Below, one piece after another: positions 34,977 through 44,421 of a DNA stretch of 64,000 nt. The position numbers were made by a program, and so were the translations under genes. Below the pieces are notes generated by a model. That model ran no database searches. It was not told the origin of the DNA and was given only the letters and a program-made list of their open reading frames with translations. Location of the stretch: NCBI GenBank assembly GCA_963666995.1, contig OY762941.1:5394001-5458000 (forward strand). Reading direction: 5' to 3'. This DNA comes from Syntrophobacter sp963666995. Lineage in GTDB: Bacteria > Desulfobacterota > Syntrophobacteria > Syntrophobacterales > Syntrophobacteraceae. The stretch's first letter is position 1. Each line of letters starts with the position of its first letter.

Positions 34977-35806
34977 GTTCCTTCCCGTTCTACGGCGAAC
35001 ACTTCCCGGAGGACTGATTCAACGTGCTCCAAAGAGACCTGAGTGTTCAGGCAGGGGCCGAAAGGGCGTTGGTTGAAGATGCCGTAAACCGGCATCGGAG
35101 TGGTGTCCTGAATGCCGCTCGTAAGGTCGCGTTCGCATGCGACGGCGATGATGAGATCGGGTCTCTTTTCAATAATGATCCGGCGGGCAATCGTGCCTCC
35201 CGTCGCGACAGCGAGGCAGACCCCGTATTTTGAAGCAAGATCCAGCAGGTCCTTGATGCGGCATTTTCCGCATCGCTTGCAGTTCTCGACATGATACGTG
35301 ACTTTGACCGTACATTCTGAATCCTGAAGGCAATGGGGCACCAACAGCAGGACGCTTTTTGGCGGATGCCCGTTCCTGCACTGGGCCAGCACAAGATCGT
35401 TGTTCACGGCCACGAAAGCATGCTGAACGTCTTCTTTCCTGAGCCCGATGATCTTGCCGACGACCGTAAGAGTCGGAAGAAGAACCTTTGTGGAGACGCT
35501 TCGGAGCCCCCTCGAAAATGGGACGTCGTGCCCCAGCATGATCACCACCATCAGCAGGACGAGTCCCCCCAGGACCACGATTCCCAGGGCACCGATCAAA
35601 ACCCCCATGATCACGGGGAGATTGTGGTAGATACGGCTGAAACCGTAGTAGGGGACAATGTAGACCGCGGCGAGGAGCAGGCCCAGTAAAACGCCGGTCA
35701 GCCCGATCAGGCCGACGATCGTCGTCCTCTCGGGATGAAGAAAGGTTTTACTGAAATCCGAAAAGCGCTGCTTCATTACACATGCTTCTGTATCTGAATT
35801 ATTCAT
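34973..35806 (-). CDS. DUF116 membrane protein
   Basis: 277 residues. Two membrane helices (IVGLIGLTGVLLGLLLAAVYIVPYYG and IMGVLIGALGIVVLGGLVLLMVVIML) are followed by a cytoplasmic DUF116 domain. This domain has a Cys-rich stretch SVLLLVPHCLQDSEC, then ENCKRCGKCRIKDLLDLA, then VACERDLTSGI. The spacing suggests Fe-S or zinc binding. Molecular function is unknown. It overlaps fmt and rsmB by 4 bp each (ATGA junctions), so it is made together with initiator-tRNA formylation and rRNA methylation enzymes. Confidence 0.88.
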   Translation of the reverse strand: MNNSDTEACVMKQRFSDFSKTFLHPERTTIVGLIGLTGVLLGLLLAAVYIVPYYGFSRIYHNLPVIMGVLIGALGIVVLGGLVLLMVVIMLGHDVPFSRGLRSVSTKVLLPTLTVVGKIIGLRKEDVQHAFVAVNNDLVLAQCRNGHPPKSVLLLVPHCLQDSECTVKVTYHVENCKRCGKCRIKDLLDLASKYGVCLAVATGGTIARRIIIEKRPDLIIAVACERDLTSGIQDTTPMPVYGIFNQRPFGPCLNTQVSLEHVESVLREVFAVEREGT

Positions 35807-36750
35807 TCCAGCAGCGAGCCGGCCGGCATCGAACGGCCTCGAATAAACTCTCCGGCGGACATTCGGCGCTGTCCCTCCATCTGCAACTCTGCAATCGACA
35901 GGGTATCTCCGTCTCCCCCCAGTACGACCAGCCCCCCCTGCCCTTCTCCCAGCACTTCACCGGGCCTCCCTTCCGCTCTGAATCCCGGGAGTGTCGCGCG
36001 AAAGCATTTGACCCGCTTTCCCTGCGTGAAGAAAAAGGCCCCTGGTGACGGGTCAAAGGCACGGATCCGGGACACGATCCCTCGAGCGGGCTCAACCCAA
36101 TCGATCTGTAATTCTTCCTTGCGAATGGGCGGAGCATAGCTCGCCAGTGTCTCGTCCTGAACTTCCGGGACGATTTGCCCGGATTTCCACTTTCCGAGCG
36201 CCTCAACCAGCAGGTCCGCCCCGTGGAGCGAAAGCCTCTCGCGCAGCTCTCCAAAAGTCTCGTATTCGCGCAGTTGCACGGCACCCCGGCACAGCACGGG
36301 GCCCGTGTCCATCCCCGCGTCGAGCAACATGATGCTGACGCCCGTTTGGGTTTCGCCATCAAGAATCGCACGCTGAATCGGGGCCGCTCCCCGGTACCTT
36401 GGGAGCAGCGAACCGTGGACGTTGACGGCCCCTAACGGATGCGCGTCCAGAAGAGCTTGAGGCAGTATCTGCCCGTAGGCGACAACCGCGATGCATTCCG
36501 CATCGAAGCTGCGTATGTGCTCCAGCGCCTCCGCCTTCCTGATGCGCTCTGGCTGATACACGGGAATGCCCAGGGACTCCGCCGCTCTCCTCACGGGCGG
36601 AGGCGTGAGTCTTTTCCCACGTCCGCTCGGCCGGTCCGGTTGAGTGACAACGAGCCGAACTGCGGCCCCCGAATCCGCCAGTTTCCGCAGAGAAGGCACC
36701 GCGAAATCCGGGGTCCCCATGAAAACCAGGGACGGCAGTTGATGACTCAT
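35803..36750 (-). CDS. fmt: methionyl-tRNA formyltransferase
   Basis: 315 residues, the typical length. Formylates Met on initiator tRNA using 10-formyl-THF. VFMGTPDFAVPSLRKL at the start, TQPDRPSGRGKRLTPPPV (substrate loop), AYGQILPQALLD, the folate-binding NVHGSLLPRYRGAAPIQRAILDGE and GVSIMLLDAGMDTGPVL are all present. A C-terminal OB domain covers about 205-310. The ATG at 36750 overlaps the def stop by 4 bp; a longer frame to 36780 lies wholly within def. Confidence 0.95.
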   Translation of the reverse strand: MSHQLPSLVFMGTPDFAVPSLRKLADSGAAVRLVVTQPDRPSGRGKRLTPPPVRRAAESLGIPVYQPERIRKAEALEHIRSFDAECIAVVAYGQILPQALLDAHPLGAVNVHGSLLPRYRGAAPIQRAILDGETQTGVSIMLLDAGMDTGPVLCRGAVQLREYETFGELRERLSLHGADLLVEALGKWKSGQIVPEVQDETLASYAPPIRKEELQIDWVEPARGIVSRIRAFDPSPGAFFFTQGKRVKCFRATLPGFRAEGRPGEVLGEGQGGLVVLGGDGDTLSIAELQMEGQRRMSAGEFIRGRSMPAGSLLE

Positions 36751-37259
36751 TCCTGGGCCTCTTTCTGCCTCTTCTTCCATCTTCTTTTGAAAATATCCCG
36801 GGCAATCGGACTCATCCGATCTATAAACAATTTGCCCTCGAGATGATCCATCTCATGTTGCAGGACCACTGCCAGAAGGCCGTTCGCATGAATTTCGACC
36901 ATCTTTTCATGCCGGTCGATACCGCGAACGACAATCTCTTCGAACCGTTTCACCTTCGAGAAATACTCCGGCACACTCAGGCATCCCTCTTCCCAGATGA
37001 TTTCCCCCACGGCATGGACTATTTCGGGGTTAACGAGAACGATGAGACCGTGGTCATCCTCCTGCCGTTGAACATCGACGACCAGGAGTTTCAGGGGCTT
37101 TCCCACTTGGTTGGCGGCAAGACCTACACCCGGAGCTTCATACATGGTTTCGGCCATATCGTCTATCAATTTTACGAGTTCTCCATCGATCCTGTCAACG
37201 TCTGCAGCCTTCTTCCGCAGCACGGGATCGGGATAGATACAAATGTCCAAGATAGCCAT
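36747..37259 (-). CDS. def: peptide deformylase
   Basis: 170 residues. Removes N-formyl from nascent proteins. All three family motifs are intact: GVGLAANQVG, EEGCLSVPEY (metal Cys) and LQHEMDHLEGKLF (HExxH). The ATG at 37259 is preceded by GGAAGG, 4-5 bp away; an upstream start at 37292 adds 11 residues unlike the family. First gene of a coupled group with fmt, DUF116 and rsmB. Confidence 0.96.
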   Translation of the reverse strand: MAILDICIYPDPVLRKKAADVDRIDGELVKLIDDMAETMYEAPGVGLAANQVGKPLKLLVVDVQRQEDDHGLIVLVNPEIVHAVGEIIWEEGCLSVPEYFSKVKRFEEIVVRGIDRHEKMVEIHANGLLAVVLQHEMDHLEGKLFIDRMSPIARDIFKRRWKKRQKEAQE

Positions 37260-37734
37260 CGGTCCTTCCTTCAGAACAAAATTACGGGGCATCTCCCAAA
37301 TAATCGCGTTGATAAACTGTCATGGCCAAAAACTCGGGATGCTCAATGACATTATCAACCATTTTAATATTTTGCGCTTCCATTTTCAACCGATATTGAA
37401 CCATTCGAGCGTCTTGCCGTCCCGCATTTATTCGACCGTTTCCCGTCGCACCGAATCAAATGGTTGATCTGCTCCATATTTAGACGCTTTTTTCGCGAAT
37501 GAGACCTCTTGATGAGGGCTCGGCGAATTTACCATTGATCGTTCCGTCCGCAACTGTCGAATATATGGATGGAGTCTCGCACTCCGGGACAGCTCTTCCC
37601 GTGAGCGGAGTGAGCCGCACGCATCCCGAACCGGTTTGGCCATGCGGAACATGACCAGACCTGGACGATCGCTTCAAGGTTGCGGCCTGTTTCGAGGCAT
37701 ATGGCCGTCGGTATTCGGATTCGAAAGAGGACAC
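37260..37734. other. 475-bp divergent intergenic region
   Basis: Lies between def (minus) and a GT2 gene (plus). The left part near 37340-37400 is AT-rich (CATTTTAATATTTTGCG) and probably holds the def promoter, though I cannot fix the boxes. Short frames here show no ribosome sites and no familiar composition. No repeat was seen. Confidence 0.4.
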
Positions 37735-38739
37735 ATGGGAATGAAAAGAGCGCAGGCTCTAAAGGTTGGAACAGGCGACCCGACACCTCAAGTCAGCATC
37801 ATCATCCCCGCCTACAACGAAGAAGATGCGGTTATTCCCCTTATCGAGCGAATCCGCCGCGTCATGGCCGGCGCGGAGCGCACCTATGAAATAGTCGTCG
37901 TGGACGACGGGTCGACAGATCAGACATTCGAACGCGCCGCGAGCGCCGGAGCGAGAGTCATCCGGCACCCGTACAATATCGGGAACGGAGCTGCGGTCAA
38001 GACCGGCATCCGCAGCAGCAGGGGCGAGATTCTCGTGATGCTCGATGCAGACGGCCAGCACCCGCCCAAGTACATCCCCGAATTGTTGAGGCAGGTCGAA
38101 ACCTACCACATGGTGGTCGGAGCGCGTACGAGGTCATCCACGACGAAGGCGCACAGAGATTTCGCCAATAAGGTCTACAATTGGTTTGCAACTTATATCT
38201 GCGGCCGCAGGATTGAGGACCTCACGTCCGGTTTCAGGGCCGTGAGGGGCCATGTCGCCAGAGAATTCATTTCTTTGCTTCCCAACACGTTCTCATACCC
38301 GACGACGATCACGCTCGCGACCGTGAGGTCCGGCTACAGCCTGGCTTATATTCCGATTACGGGTGCCGGGCGCACGGGGAACGGCAAGAGCAAGATCAAA
38401 CTCGCCCGCGACGGTTCCCGCTTCCTGCTGATTATTTTTAAGATTGCCACGCTCTTTTCTCCGATGAAGATTTTTCTCCCCACCAGCCTTGCCACTTTTT
38501 TGCTGGGCTTGGGGTATGGCCTGTTCAAAATATTCCTGCTCCACGATCGCTACGGTCCCACTTCGGCCATGCTGATGACGATGTCGTTGCTGATGTTCCT
38601 GATCGGCCTGGTGTCGGAGCAGGTGACCCAGTCGAGGTTCGATCACTGCGCCGCCAACCCCGTCCGCCATTATTCGCATGGGACGCCGAACGGCATCGAA
38701 CATCGGGCGGAGGGCCAGGCTGCACCCCAGTCATTTTGA
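37735..38739 (+). CDS. membrane GT2 glycosyltransferase (polyprenyl-phosphate sugar transferase-like)
   Basis: 334 residues. The GT-A domain has VSIIIPAYNEEDAVIPLIERI, VVVDDGSTDQTFE, IGNGAAVKTGIRSSRGEILVMLDADGQHPP (DxD-type site) and DLTSGFRAVRG. Two C-terminal membrane helices follow (FLPTSLATFLLGLGYGLFKIF and MLMTMSLLMFLIGLVSEQV). This layout is that of dolichol/undecaprenyl-phosphate glucosyl- or mannosyltransferases, which load a lipid with one sugar for use outside the membrane. GAGG lies 4 bp before the ATG at 37735; the ATG at 37741 is equally possible. The hydrophilic 35-residue tail after SEQV is unusual. Convergent with the GH42-like gene. Confidence 0.82.
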   Translation: MGMKRAQALKVGTGDPTPQVSIIIPAYNEEDAVIPLIERIRRVMAGAERTYEIVVVDDGSTDQTFERAASAGARVIRHPYNIGNGAAVKTGIRSSRGEILVMLDADGQHPPKYIPELLRQVETYHMVVGARTRSSTTKAHRDFANKVYNWFATYICGRRIEDLTSGFRAVRGHVAREFISLLPNTFSYPTTITLATVRSGYSLAYIPITGAGRTGNGKSKIKLARDGSRFLLIIFKIATLFSPMKIFLPTSLATFLLGLGYGLFKIFLLHDRYGPTSAMLMTMSLLMFLIGLVSEQVTQSRFDHCAANPVRHYSHGTPNGIEHRAEGQAAPQSF

Positions 38740-38769
38740 TGTCGGAATTCAGACAACCCCCGGCGGATT

Positions 38770-40704
38770 TCACGCCGTACCGGCTTGACCATCGAGCCTC
38801 CGCACCCGGATTTGTGAAACGGACGGATCATAAGATATTATTCTATCCGAAAATGTGCTGTAATATCGATGGGTTTTCCCATTTGGAATTTCCGGGGCAC
38901 CCTTCCATGGATACCGTTTTTTCACATTGAAAACCGCCTCCGGGATGGAACGGCAATGGTCTTTTCTATCCCATCGGAATACAAGGATATAGCCGGCCCC
39001 GATCCTCTCCACGACCCCGTGCTCGCAGTCCGATTGTCTCACAGGGACCTCTCGAAGGGTGGCCCCCAATCCAACAGCGATAGGACGCGATTGTGCAGAG
39101 GCAATGAAAACACCGCCGTTTCCGATCCAATCCCTAATTTTATCAAGCGTATTCCGCCTCAGCAGATTTCCAATGAAAGAAACCAGGAATCGGTATTTGT
39201 CAAGGCAAGCGTCGTTTATCATGTTTTCGTCCACCAGATCGAAATCGACTGAGGCCCTCAGCCTGGCACATCGGCTATAAAGAGATGCCAATATCCCGGC
39301 GCGTAGAGAAATCGAACTGTTTGGAAACAGCACAGCGACATTCAGGATTGGGGACAGTTTCAAGAGGTGATGTCCGGCCTGCCGCAGATTTTCTCCTCCT
39401 TTGGTGATTTCACCATGAGGCTGGTTCCTCCCGGTGCACACGTCATGCCCTATCCCGATGAGGCTTTTGCAGTACAAACCATCAGCCCCAGAGGTGACGG
39501 CATCAAAAATGCGCATCGTCACTCCCTCAGGCTTGCTCATTCCTGCCTCCTCAGTCGTGAAGTAGCAGCCGTATTGCCTGCTTGCCGCAGAGATCAATCG
39601 AGTACGGGCAAAACTCTCTCCGTAGTCATCGCTTTGATTTGTGATCCTGATCCCCGCGTTCCACCCGGCAGCAAGACGGGCCTGGGCAGCAAGATCGCCG
39701 CCCAGGAAAGGCTCTCCTTCTCCTCCCGTGACAAGATACATCCTCTCCGCCGGAAAATATCTCCTGGCCGTTCTCAGCCAGAAATCGGCCCAATCGGTCA
39801 TACTGGCCTGATACCATTCGACAAAATCGATCCATCGGCGCACCTTTGGACTCTGCAGATCATCACAGCCGCCACCGCCATGGTTCACTCGCCCCGGATG
39901 TTCCCTGCAGAAAGAAAGGATTTCATTCAGGCCGGCCCTGACCTTTTTCAATCCAGGCTTGACGGCGTAAGGGATCAGCTTGATGACCTCATAATAAAGG
40001 TCTTTCCAGAGCGAGTGTGTAATCTGCGGAAATCCGATTTCCAGATGGTCTCGAAACTTCGTGGCCCACCGGATATTCAATTGTGCGAGCGATTCATATT
40101 TCCGGGCGGCATAGCGGCGGAAACTCTCGCGCGCATAATCGTCTCCGCACCACCATCCCGGATGCACATGGAACCCGCCATGGAAGCAACCCGTAGCCGG
40201 ATAGATCGCCTCTCCCCAATTCCCGCTTATGCCCAGGCTGACACTCTCCAGGAGATCATCACCTCTGTAATGCCGGGAAAACGCGCTCAGGAAGTGGTCG
40301 ACGCAGGAAGGCAGATGCGGATTCCAGATCGACTGGATCTTCGATTCCCTGCCGTGTTCGAGGCATTTCGCATACAAACTGCGGCTGGATTGCCGAAACC
40401 ACTCGGGCGTGGCATAACAGGGGCCGAGGATCAGGAAGGGCACCCATTTCAAATGGTGTTTGTCCAATGCTTCGACCAGGGGATCGTAAGCGGAAAAATC
40501 CAGTACGCCTTCCGTCTTTTCGATCTGCGCCCAGGTGACATAGGATTGAAGGCTCGTAACGCCGATTCTCCGGCAGTTCTCCAGTGCGGCGTCCGTCAAC
40601 AGCGCCGGATGAACATCCCCGAGATACTGCCACTGCTGAATAATTTCGAAATTTCGGCACGAAAGCGGCGATTCTTCGCCTGGGGGAATGTGTGATTCGT
40701 TCAT
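38770..40704 (-). CDS. GH42-like glycoside hydrolase/TIM-barrel protein
   Basis: 644 residues, no signal peptide. A TIM barrel is suggested by LENCRRIGVTSLQSYVTWAQIEKTEGVLDFSAYDPLVEALDKHHLKWVPFL. This is the opening of GH14/GH42-type barrels, and LGISGNWGEAIYP supplies a Gly-Asn-x-Gly-Glu acid/base candidate. A second acidic residue (VTGGEGEPFLGGD or YFTTEEAGMSK) could be the nucleophile. From about 470 a Rossmann-like domain follows (NVAVLFPNS to DWIGNGGVFIASAQ), as in GH42 proteins. It is the last gene of the minus arm of the glycan locus. Hydrolase activity is inferred; a cytoplasmic or non-catalytic role is possible. Confidence 0.6.
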   Translation of the reverse strand: MNESHIPPGEESPLSCRNFEIIQQWQYLGDVHPALLTDAALENCRRIGVTSLQSYVTWAQIEKTEGVLDFSAYDPLVEALDKHHLKWVPFLILGPCYATPEWFRQSSRSLYAKCLEHGRESKIQSIWNPHLPSCVDHFLSAFSRHYRGDDLLESVSLGISGNWGEAIYPATGCFHGGFHVHPGWWCGDDYARESFRRYAARKYESLAQLNIRWATKFRDHLEIGFPQITHSLWKDLYYEVIKLIPYAVKPGLKKVRAGLNEILSFCREHPGRVNHGGGGCDDLQSPKVRRWIDFVEWYQASMTDWADFWLRTARRYFPAERMYLVTGGEGEPFLGGDLAAQARLAAGWNAGIRITNQSDDYGESFARTRLISAASRQYGCYFTTEEAGMSKPEGVTMRIFDAVTSGADGLYCKSLIGIGHDVCTGRNQPHGEITKGGENLRQAGHHLLKLSPILNVAVLFPNSSISLRAGILASLYSRCARLRASVDFDLVDENMINDACLDKYRFLVSFIGNLLRRNTLDKIRDWIGNGGVFIASAQSRPIAVGLGATLREVPVRQSDCEHGVVERIGAGYILVFRWDRKDHCRSIPEAVFNVKKRYPWKGAPEIPNGKTHRYYSTFSDRIISYDPSVSQIRVRRLDGQAGTA

Positions 40705-40735
40705 GGTATTTGAAAACTCGTTGGCGGGCAGAGGC

Positions 40736-41872
40736 TCATTTCTCCTTCAGTACAAGTGAAAACGACTCAACCATTTTCTCACAGAAGTTGTCCCAACTCA
40801 GGTTGTTGCGGACCCATCGAGCCCGCTCCATTGCTTTCCGGGCATAGAAGTCTTTGTTTTTGTAGACTTGCAGGACACCGGACGGGAAATCACTTGTGAC
40901 AATCCCCAGGTCGTGTTTCCGTACGAGATCGGCTGCGGTCATCCCGGTCGAGACCACGATGGGTAAGTTCGCGCAGAGGGCCTCGAACGGCGCAAGCCAT
41001 CCTCCCTGGGATTTAATCGGATGCAGAAGGACATCGCATGAACGGTACAAGTCTCTCAACTGGATGCGGTCCAGGTGCCCTGTGATTTGGACATGCTGCT
41101 CGAGATGCCTTGTTCTGACGGTTTCCTGCAGCGAGGAGAGATAATTGCCCTCTCCGAAGCCCGCGAGAATCAGTCTTATGTTTGGAATGGCGCTCCTCAG
41201 GCTTTCAATTGTCTTGATACTTTCAAGCTGATTTTTGAGCGGGGTGAGCATTCCCACGTGAAGCACACGAAACTCGGCCCTCGGTTGCTCCGTCTGTTCC
41301 GGCGGACAGCTCGAGAAAAAGTCCCAATCTATGCCATAGTTGACGATACGGGGCTCAAAGCCGTAGATCCCCAGGAATCTGGCCCTGTTGAATTCATCTG
41401 CCACCACCGCATTTGTTATATGCTTGCGGGCGATATACCGATCCATGGCCAGGATAAGCTTAACAAGGCGGTATTTCAGCGTTCCTTTGGGAATTTGACT
41501 GAATCCCATTTCAACGGCAGGCGGCTCGTTGCACATCCACACGCACGGTATGCGGTATGGAAAGACCGCCAGGGTCGCCGGGTAGTTGTGAAGATTCAGG
41601 ATATCGAATTGCCCGCGGTACTTCCTTATGCCCTTGTTCAAACGGGCTATGGTCCTCAATAGGTTAAAAAACTTCAGTCCACCCTTAATGCGATCGAAAG
41701 GAAACTTGATGACCTGAGTCCCCTTAAGGTCTGCTTCAATTTCCGGGTGAATGTTTGTGGTCAGCACGGCATTCCGGATCCCCTTTTTCGAAAGGTAGTT
41801 TGCGAGCCTGACCACAAGCAATTCGGCACCGCCGTATACGGTCATTCCAGGGAAGACAATGAGTACTCGCAT
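40736..41872 (-). CDS. GT4-family glycosyltransferase
   Basis: 378 residues. The GT-B N-domain opens MRVLIVFPGMTVYGGAELLVVRLANYL. The C-domain has FRVLHVGMLTPLKNQLESIKTIESL, RLILAGFGEGNYLSSLQ, DVLLHPIKSQGGWLAPFEALCANLPIVVSTG (the E-x7-E region) and a C-terminal cross-over helix. The frame reaches 42073, but the MRVLIVF start at 41872 fits the family and lies 28 bp after the radical SAM gene. Probably adds a sugar to a lipid-linked repeat. Donor and linkage unknown. Confidence 0.85.
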   Translation of the reverse strand: MRVLIVFPGMTVYGGAELLVVRLANYLSKKGIRNAVLTTNIHPEIEADLKGTQVIKFPFDRIKGGLKFFNLLRTIARLNKGIRKYRGQFDILNLHNYPATLAVFPYRIPCVWMCNEPPAVEMGFSQIPKGTLKYRLVKLILAMDRYIARKHITNAVVADEFNRARFLGIYGFEPRIVNYGIDWDFFSSCPPEQTEQPRAEFRVLHVGMLTPLKNQLESIKTIESLRSAIPNIRLILAGFGEGNYLSSLQETVRTRHLEQHVQITGHLDRIQLRDLYRSCDVLLHPIKSQGGWLAPFEALCANLPIVVSTGMTAADLVRKHDLGIVTSDFPSGVLQVYKNKDFYARKAMERARWVRNNLSWDNFCEKMVESFSLVLKEK

Positions 41873-41900
41873 CCGAAAGATCCATATCCGGAATGTGGAG

Positions 41901-43118
41901 TTAACACCATTCCTTGATGCCGGACTTCGCGGCCCTAAGCCCGGTATCGAACGCCCTGCATCCCTGGCAGGTATTGGGGACTTTAGCGTCCTTCCGGTTA
42001 ACCAATTGCCTGAATTCCTTGTATTTTGCAGAGTTCCAGATCTCATTGAAAGGAGTGCTGTGAGCGTTTCCAAAGGAATTCTCTCTCAAGAACCCCCTTC
42101 GGTTTGATATCATAAGAGCGCAACAGGATATGACTTCGCCTCCGATCATAACATATGGTTCGGTCCATGCAGCACAACGCTCCATAGATGGGAGGCAGGT
42201 TCCGGCATGTGTAAAATAAAGGTTGATCCCATGTTTTATGGCGTTCTTGTACGTCTCGGAGACAATGGACTCCGGTATGTTCTCAAGAGGCTGGTAATAG
42301 GATTCAATTCCCGGGAAAGTCAGCAAACCGACAAATTCGACCTTTGCACGTACGCCCCGGTCTCCGAGGCTGGCGACAAGCTCGATATACTCGGGCATTT
42401 CCTGGTAGTTTAACGTGGTCACGATGAACCTGAAATGCACGACGGGGAATGGAGAATTCATTTCTTTTTTCAATCTCAAAAGCGTCCGAATATTCATTAG
42501 CGCACGGTCGTAATCGCATCCCTTCTTTATGATTTCGTACGTCTCCTTTGTAGCTGCATCGAATGATACATAAATGCTGTTGACCCCAATCCTAATAATG
42601 AGTTTCGCGATCTCATCGTCTAAAAAATCGAACTCATCGACGAAGTTAAGATTTATATGTTTGTTTCTAAGATATTTAATGGTTGGTATGAAATCCTTGT
42701 TGAGAAAGTTAGTTCCTTCTCCAGTCAAATTGATCCATCGCAGATTGGGCAATGAATCGACAACATGTTTTATTTCATTTATTGATATTCTTGTCGTCTT
42801 TTCATTCCAATACGTATGTTCACACAATATGCATTTTTTGTCACATATTGTTGTGTGTTCAATTTCTATCTTATAAGGCGTCTTCAGGAGGCGTGGGAAG
42901 CGCTTATACACGTGATTCAACAGTGCATATTCGCCACCTTCATCCGCGACGAACAGCTTTGTATACCAAAAGGAGTACCAGCTTCTCCATCCGAATTTCC
43001 TGAGCATATATTGGCCCAACGGCCAATATTCTTTTAAAATAACGAAAAAGTTCGTTAGAGGCATCCCCTGGTGGTTCATTCTTTTGATTTTCCGGCTAAG
43101 CTCTGTAAGAGTATCCAT
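41901..43118 (-). CDS. radical SAM protein with SPASM-like C-terminus
   Basis: 405 residues. EIEHTTICDKKCILCEHTYWNE holds the CxxxCxxC cluster site. LRWINLTGEGTNFLNKDFI and VDEFDFLDDEIAKLIIRIGVNSIYVSFDAAT are typical barrel strands. The C-terminal part has extra cysteines (TCLPSMERCAAW, VISCCALM, TCQGCRAFDTG) for auxiliary clusters, as in SPASM proteins. An N-terminal extension of about 90 residues precedes the cluster. ATG at 43118 has AGGA about 10 bp upstream. The gene is visibly AT-richer than its neighbours. Inside a glycan locus it may modify a sugar or lipid precursor, but the substrate is unknown. Confidence 0.82.
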   Translation of the reverse strand: MDTLTELSRKIKRMNHQGMPLTNFFVILKEYWPLGQYMLRKFGWRSWYSFWYTKLFVADEGGEYALLNHVYKRFPRLLKTPYKIEIEHTTICDKKCILCEHTYWNEKTTRISINEIKHVVDSLPNLRWINLTGEGTNFLNKDFIPTIKYLRNKHINLNFVDEFDFLDDEIAKLIIRIGVNSIYVSFDAATKETYEIIKKGCDYDRALMNIRTLLRLKKEMNSPFPVVHFRFIVTTLNYQEMPEYIELVASLGDRGVRAKVEFVGLLTFPGIESYYQPLENIPESIVSETYKNAIKHGINLYFTHAGTCLPSMERCAAWTEPYVMIGGEVISCCALMISNRRGFLRENSFGNAHSTPFNEIWNSAKYKEFRQLVNRKDAKVPNTCQGCRAFDTGLRAAKSGIKEWC

Positions 43119-43271
43119 TTTTAAACATCCTGTTTGACGCCAGTGAAACAAGCAGCAAGCATGTTTACAGTTTTCTCATCATCCCATCCCGCTGGTTAAT
43201 ACCGTGATCCCGATCTAAGCGGTGCATCACAAAAACAACCCGTCATTCCAATGAATTATCGTTTGCGCAGG

Positions 43272-44351
43272 TTATCCTGAAGCATCTTTTAGCTCCCGGG
43301 TTAATTCCAGATAGGTCGATCCATTCTCAGTGGAAGGCTCTATTTCGGTTCCTTCGTGCCATTCATTAAAACTTGTGATCATCATGATCGGCAGGGATGG
43401 ATCCACATATTTGCCGGCCATGCGCCAAAAATCCCTGTAAAACCGTCCCGCTCCTCTGTCCAGAATGGGTCGCGACGGTCCGGACAATCCCCTGTCGTCA
43501 TAGCCCGGCATAATTGAGGGAACAAACGTGAGGTCCGAGCTTCTGCATTGTTGAACAGATTTTATGTAAACCTCCTCCACCTCCGGGAGAAAGTTGGCGG
43601 TCATGGTCGTCAAATACATGTTGTAAGCGGTGATCGCACTAAAATGATCCGTTATCCACTTTCTGTCCTGTTTTTTCCGGCTGAGTACCTTTACAATGAG
43701 GTCAGACAACTTATGCAATGATTCAGCATAGTTATTAAATAAATATCTGAGCCTTATCCTTTGAATCTCCTTCGCTTTATCCCAAAATGCACAATCGGCT
43801 ATAAAGTATGGTTCAATATTCCTCTCTCTTAACATCCGCACGACGCTTTCAAAGTATTCGCGCGCATTGAGATATTCTCTAACCAGATAAATGATGACGA
43901 CAGGCCGGTTTTCAATTCTCAAGTATTGAGGATGATTAAAATAATTTCTTGACAGATACTCGAAATCCTCGAGCAGCTTCCGGCCTTTGGTCTGGGAACA
44001 GACGTACTGGTCTTTGAGGTCATACAATCGAGTCCTCCCAAGTTTATTCAGAGCCTGGAAACTATCATAATGGATACAGAACTTGAGGTCCCAGTTCATC
44101 CTTGGGTTCAGATAGAACTTTCTGATTGTGACATCCTCCCACGTGCCGTTCCCAATCCAGTTGAAAGCTAAAAAATCGATTCCGGCATCCCTTGCCCAGC
44201 CAAGGTGAGTCCTGATTGTGCGCGCATCACGACAGTCATATTCACCGAGAACCGGATGGTTGCTGTAGCCGGACGCCCATTCTCCACCACCAAGAATGGC
44301 ATGCCTGGGCTTGCCGTACCAGGGATAGTAGTATGCTCCCAGCAGCATCAA
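43272..44351 (-). CDS. GH99-like (WbsX-type) protein of glycan loci
   Basis: 359 residues, no signal peptide. Starts LGAYYYPWYGKPRH and later has ARDAGIDFLAFNWIG, YLRIENRPVVIIYLV and a C-terminal MITSFNEWHEGTEIEPS. These are the landmarks of the GH99/GH71-like family seen in O-antigen clusters (WbsX) and endo-mannosidases. In GH99 the WHE(G)xxIEP segment holds catalytic residues and is complete here. A cytoplasmic location argues for a biosynthetic or lipid-linked-glycan role. It begins 70 bp after the flippase gene, in the low-GC centre of the locus. Confidence 0.75.
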   Translation of the reverse strand: MMLLGAYYYPWYGKPRHAILGGGEWASGYSNHPVLGEYDCRDARTIRTHLGWARDAGIDFLAFNWIGNGTWEDVTIRKFYLNPRMNWDLKFCIHYDSFQALNKLGRTRLYDLKDQYVCSQTKGRKLLEDFEYLSRNYFNHPQYLRIENRPVVIIYLVREYLNAREYFESVVRMLRERNIEPYFIADCAFWDKAKEIQRIRLRYLFNNYAESLHKLSDLIVKVLSRKKQDRKWITDHFSAITAYNMYLTTMTANFLPEVEEVYIKSVQQCRSSDLTFVPSIMPGYDDRGLSGPSRPILDRGAGRFYRDFWRMAGKYVDPSLPIMMITSFNEWHEGTEIEPSTENGSTYLELTRELKDASG

Positions 44352-44421
44352 TGTACACCTCGTAATGCGCTTCAGCTTCCAGGCAAAGGCGAGCTGGACA
44401 AAGGCGTGTAAAGGTCCACCA

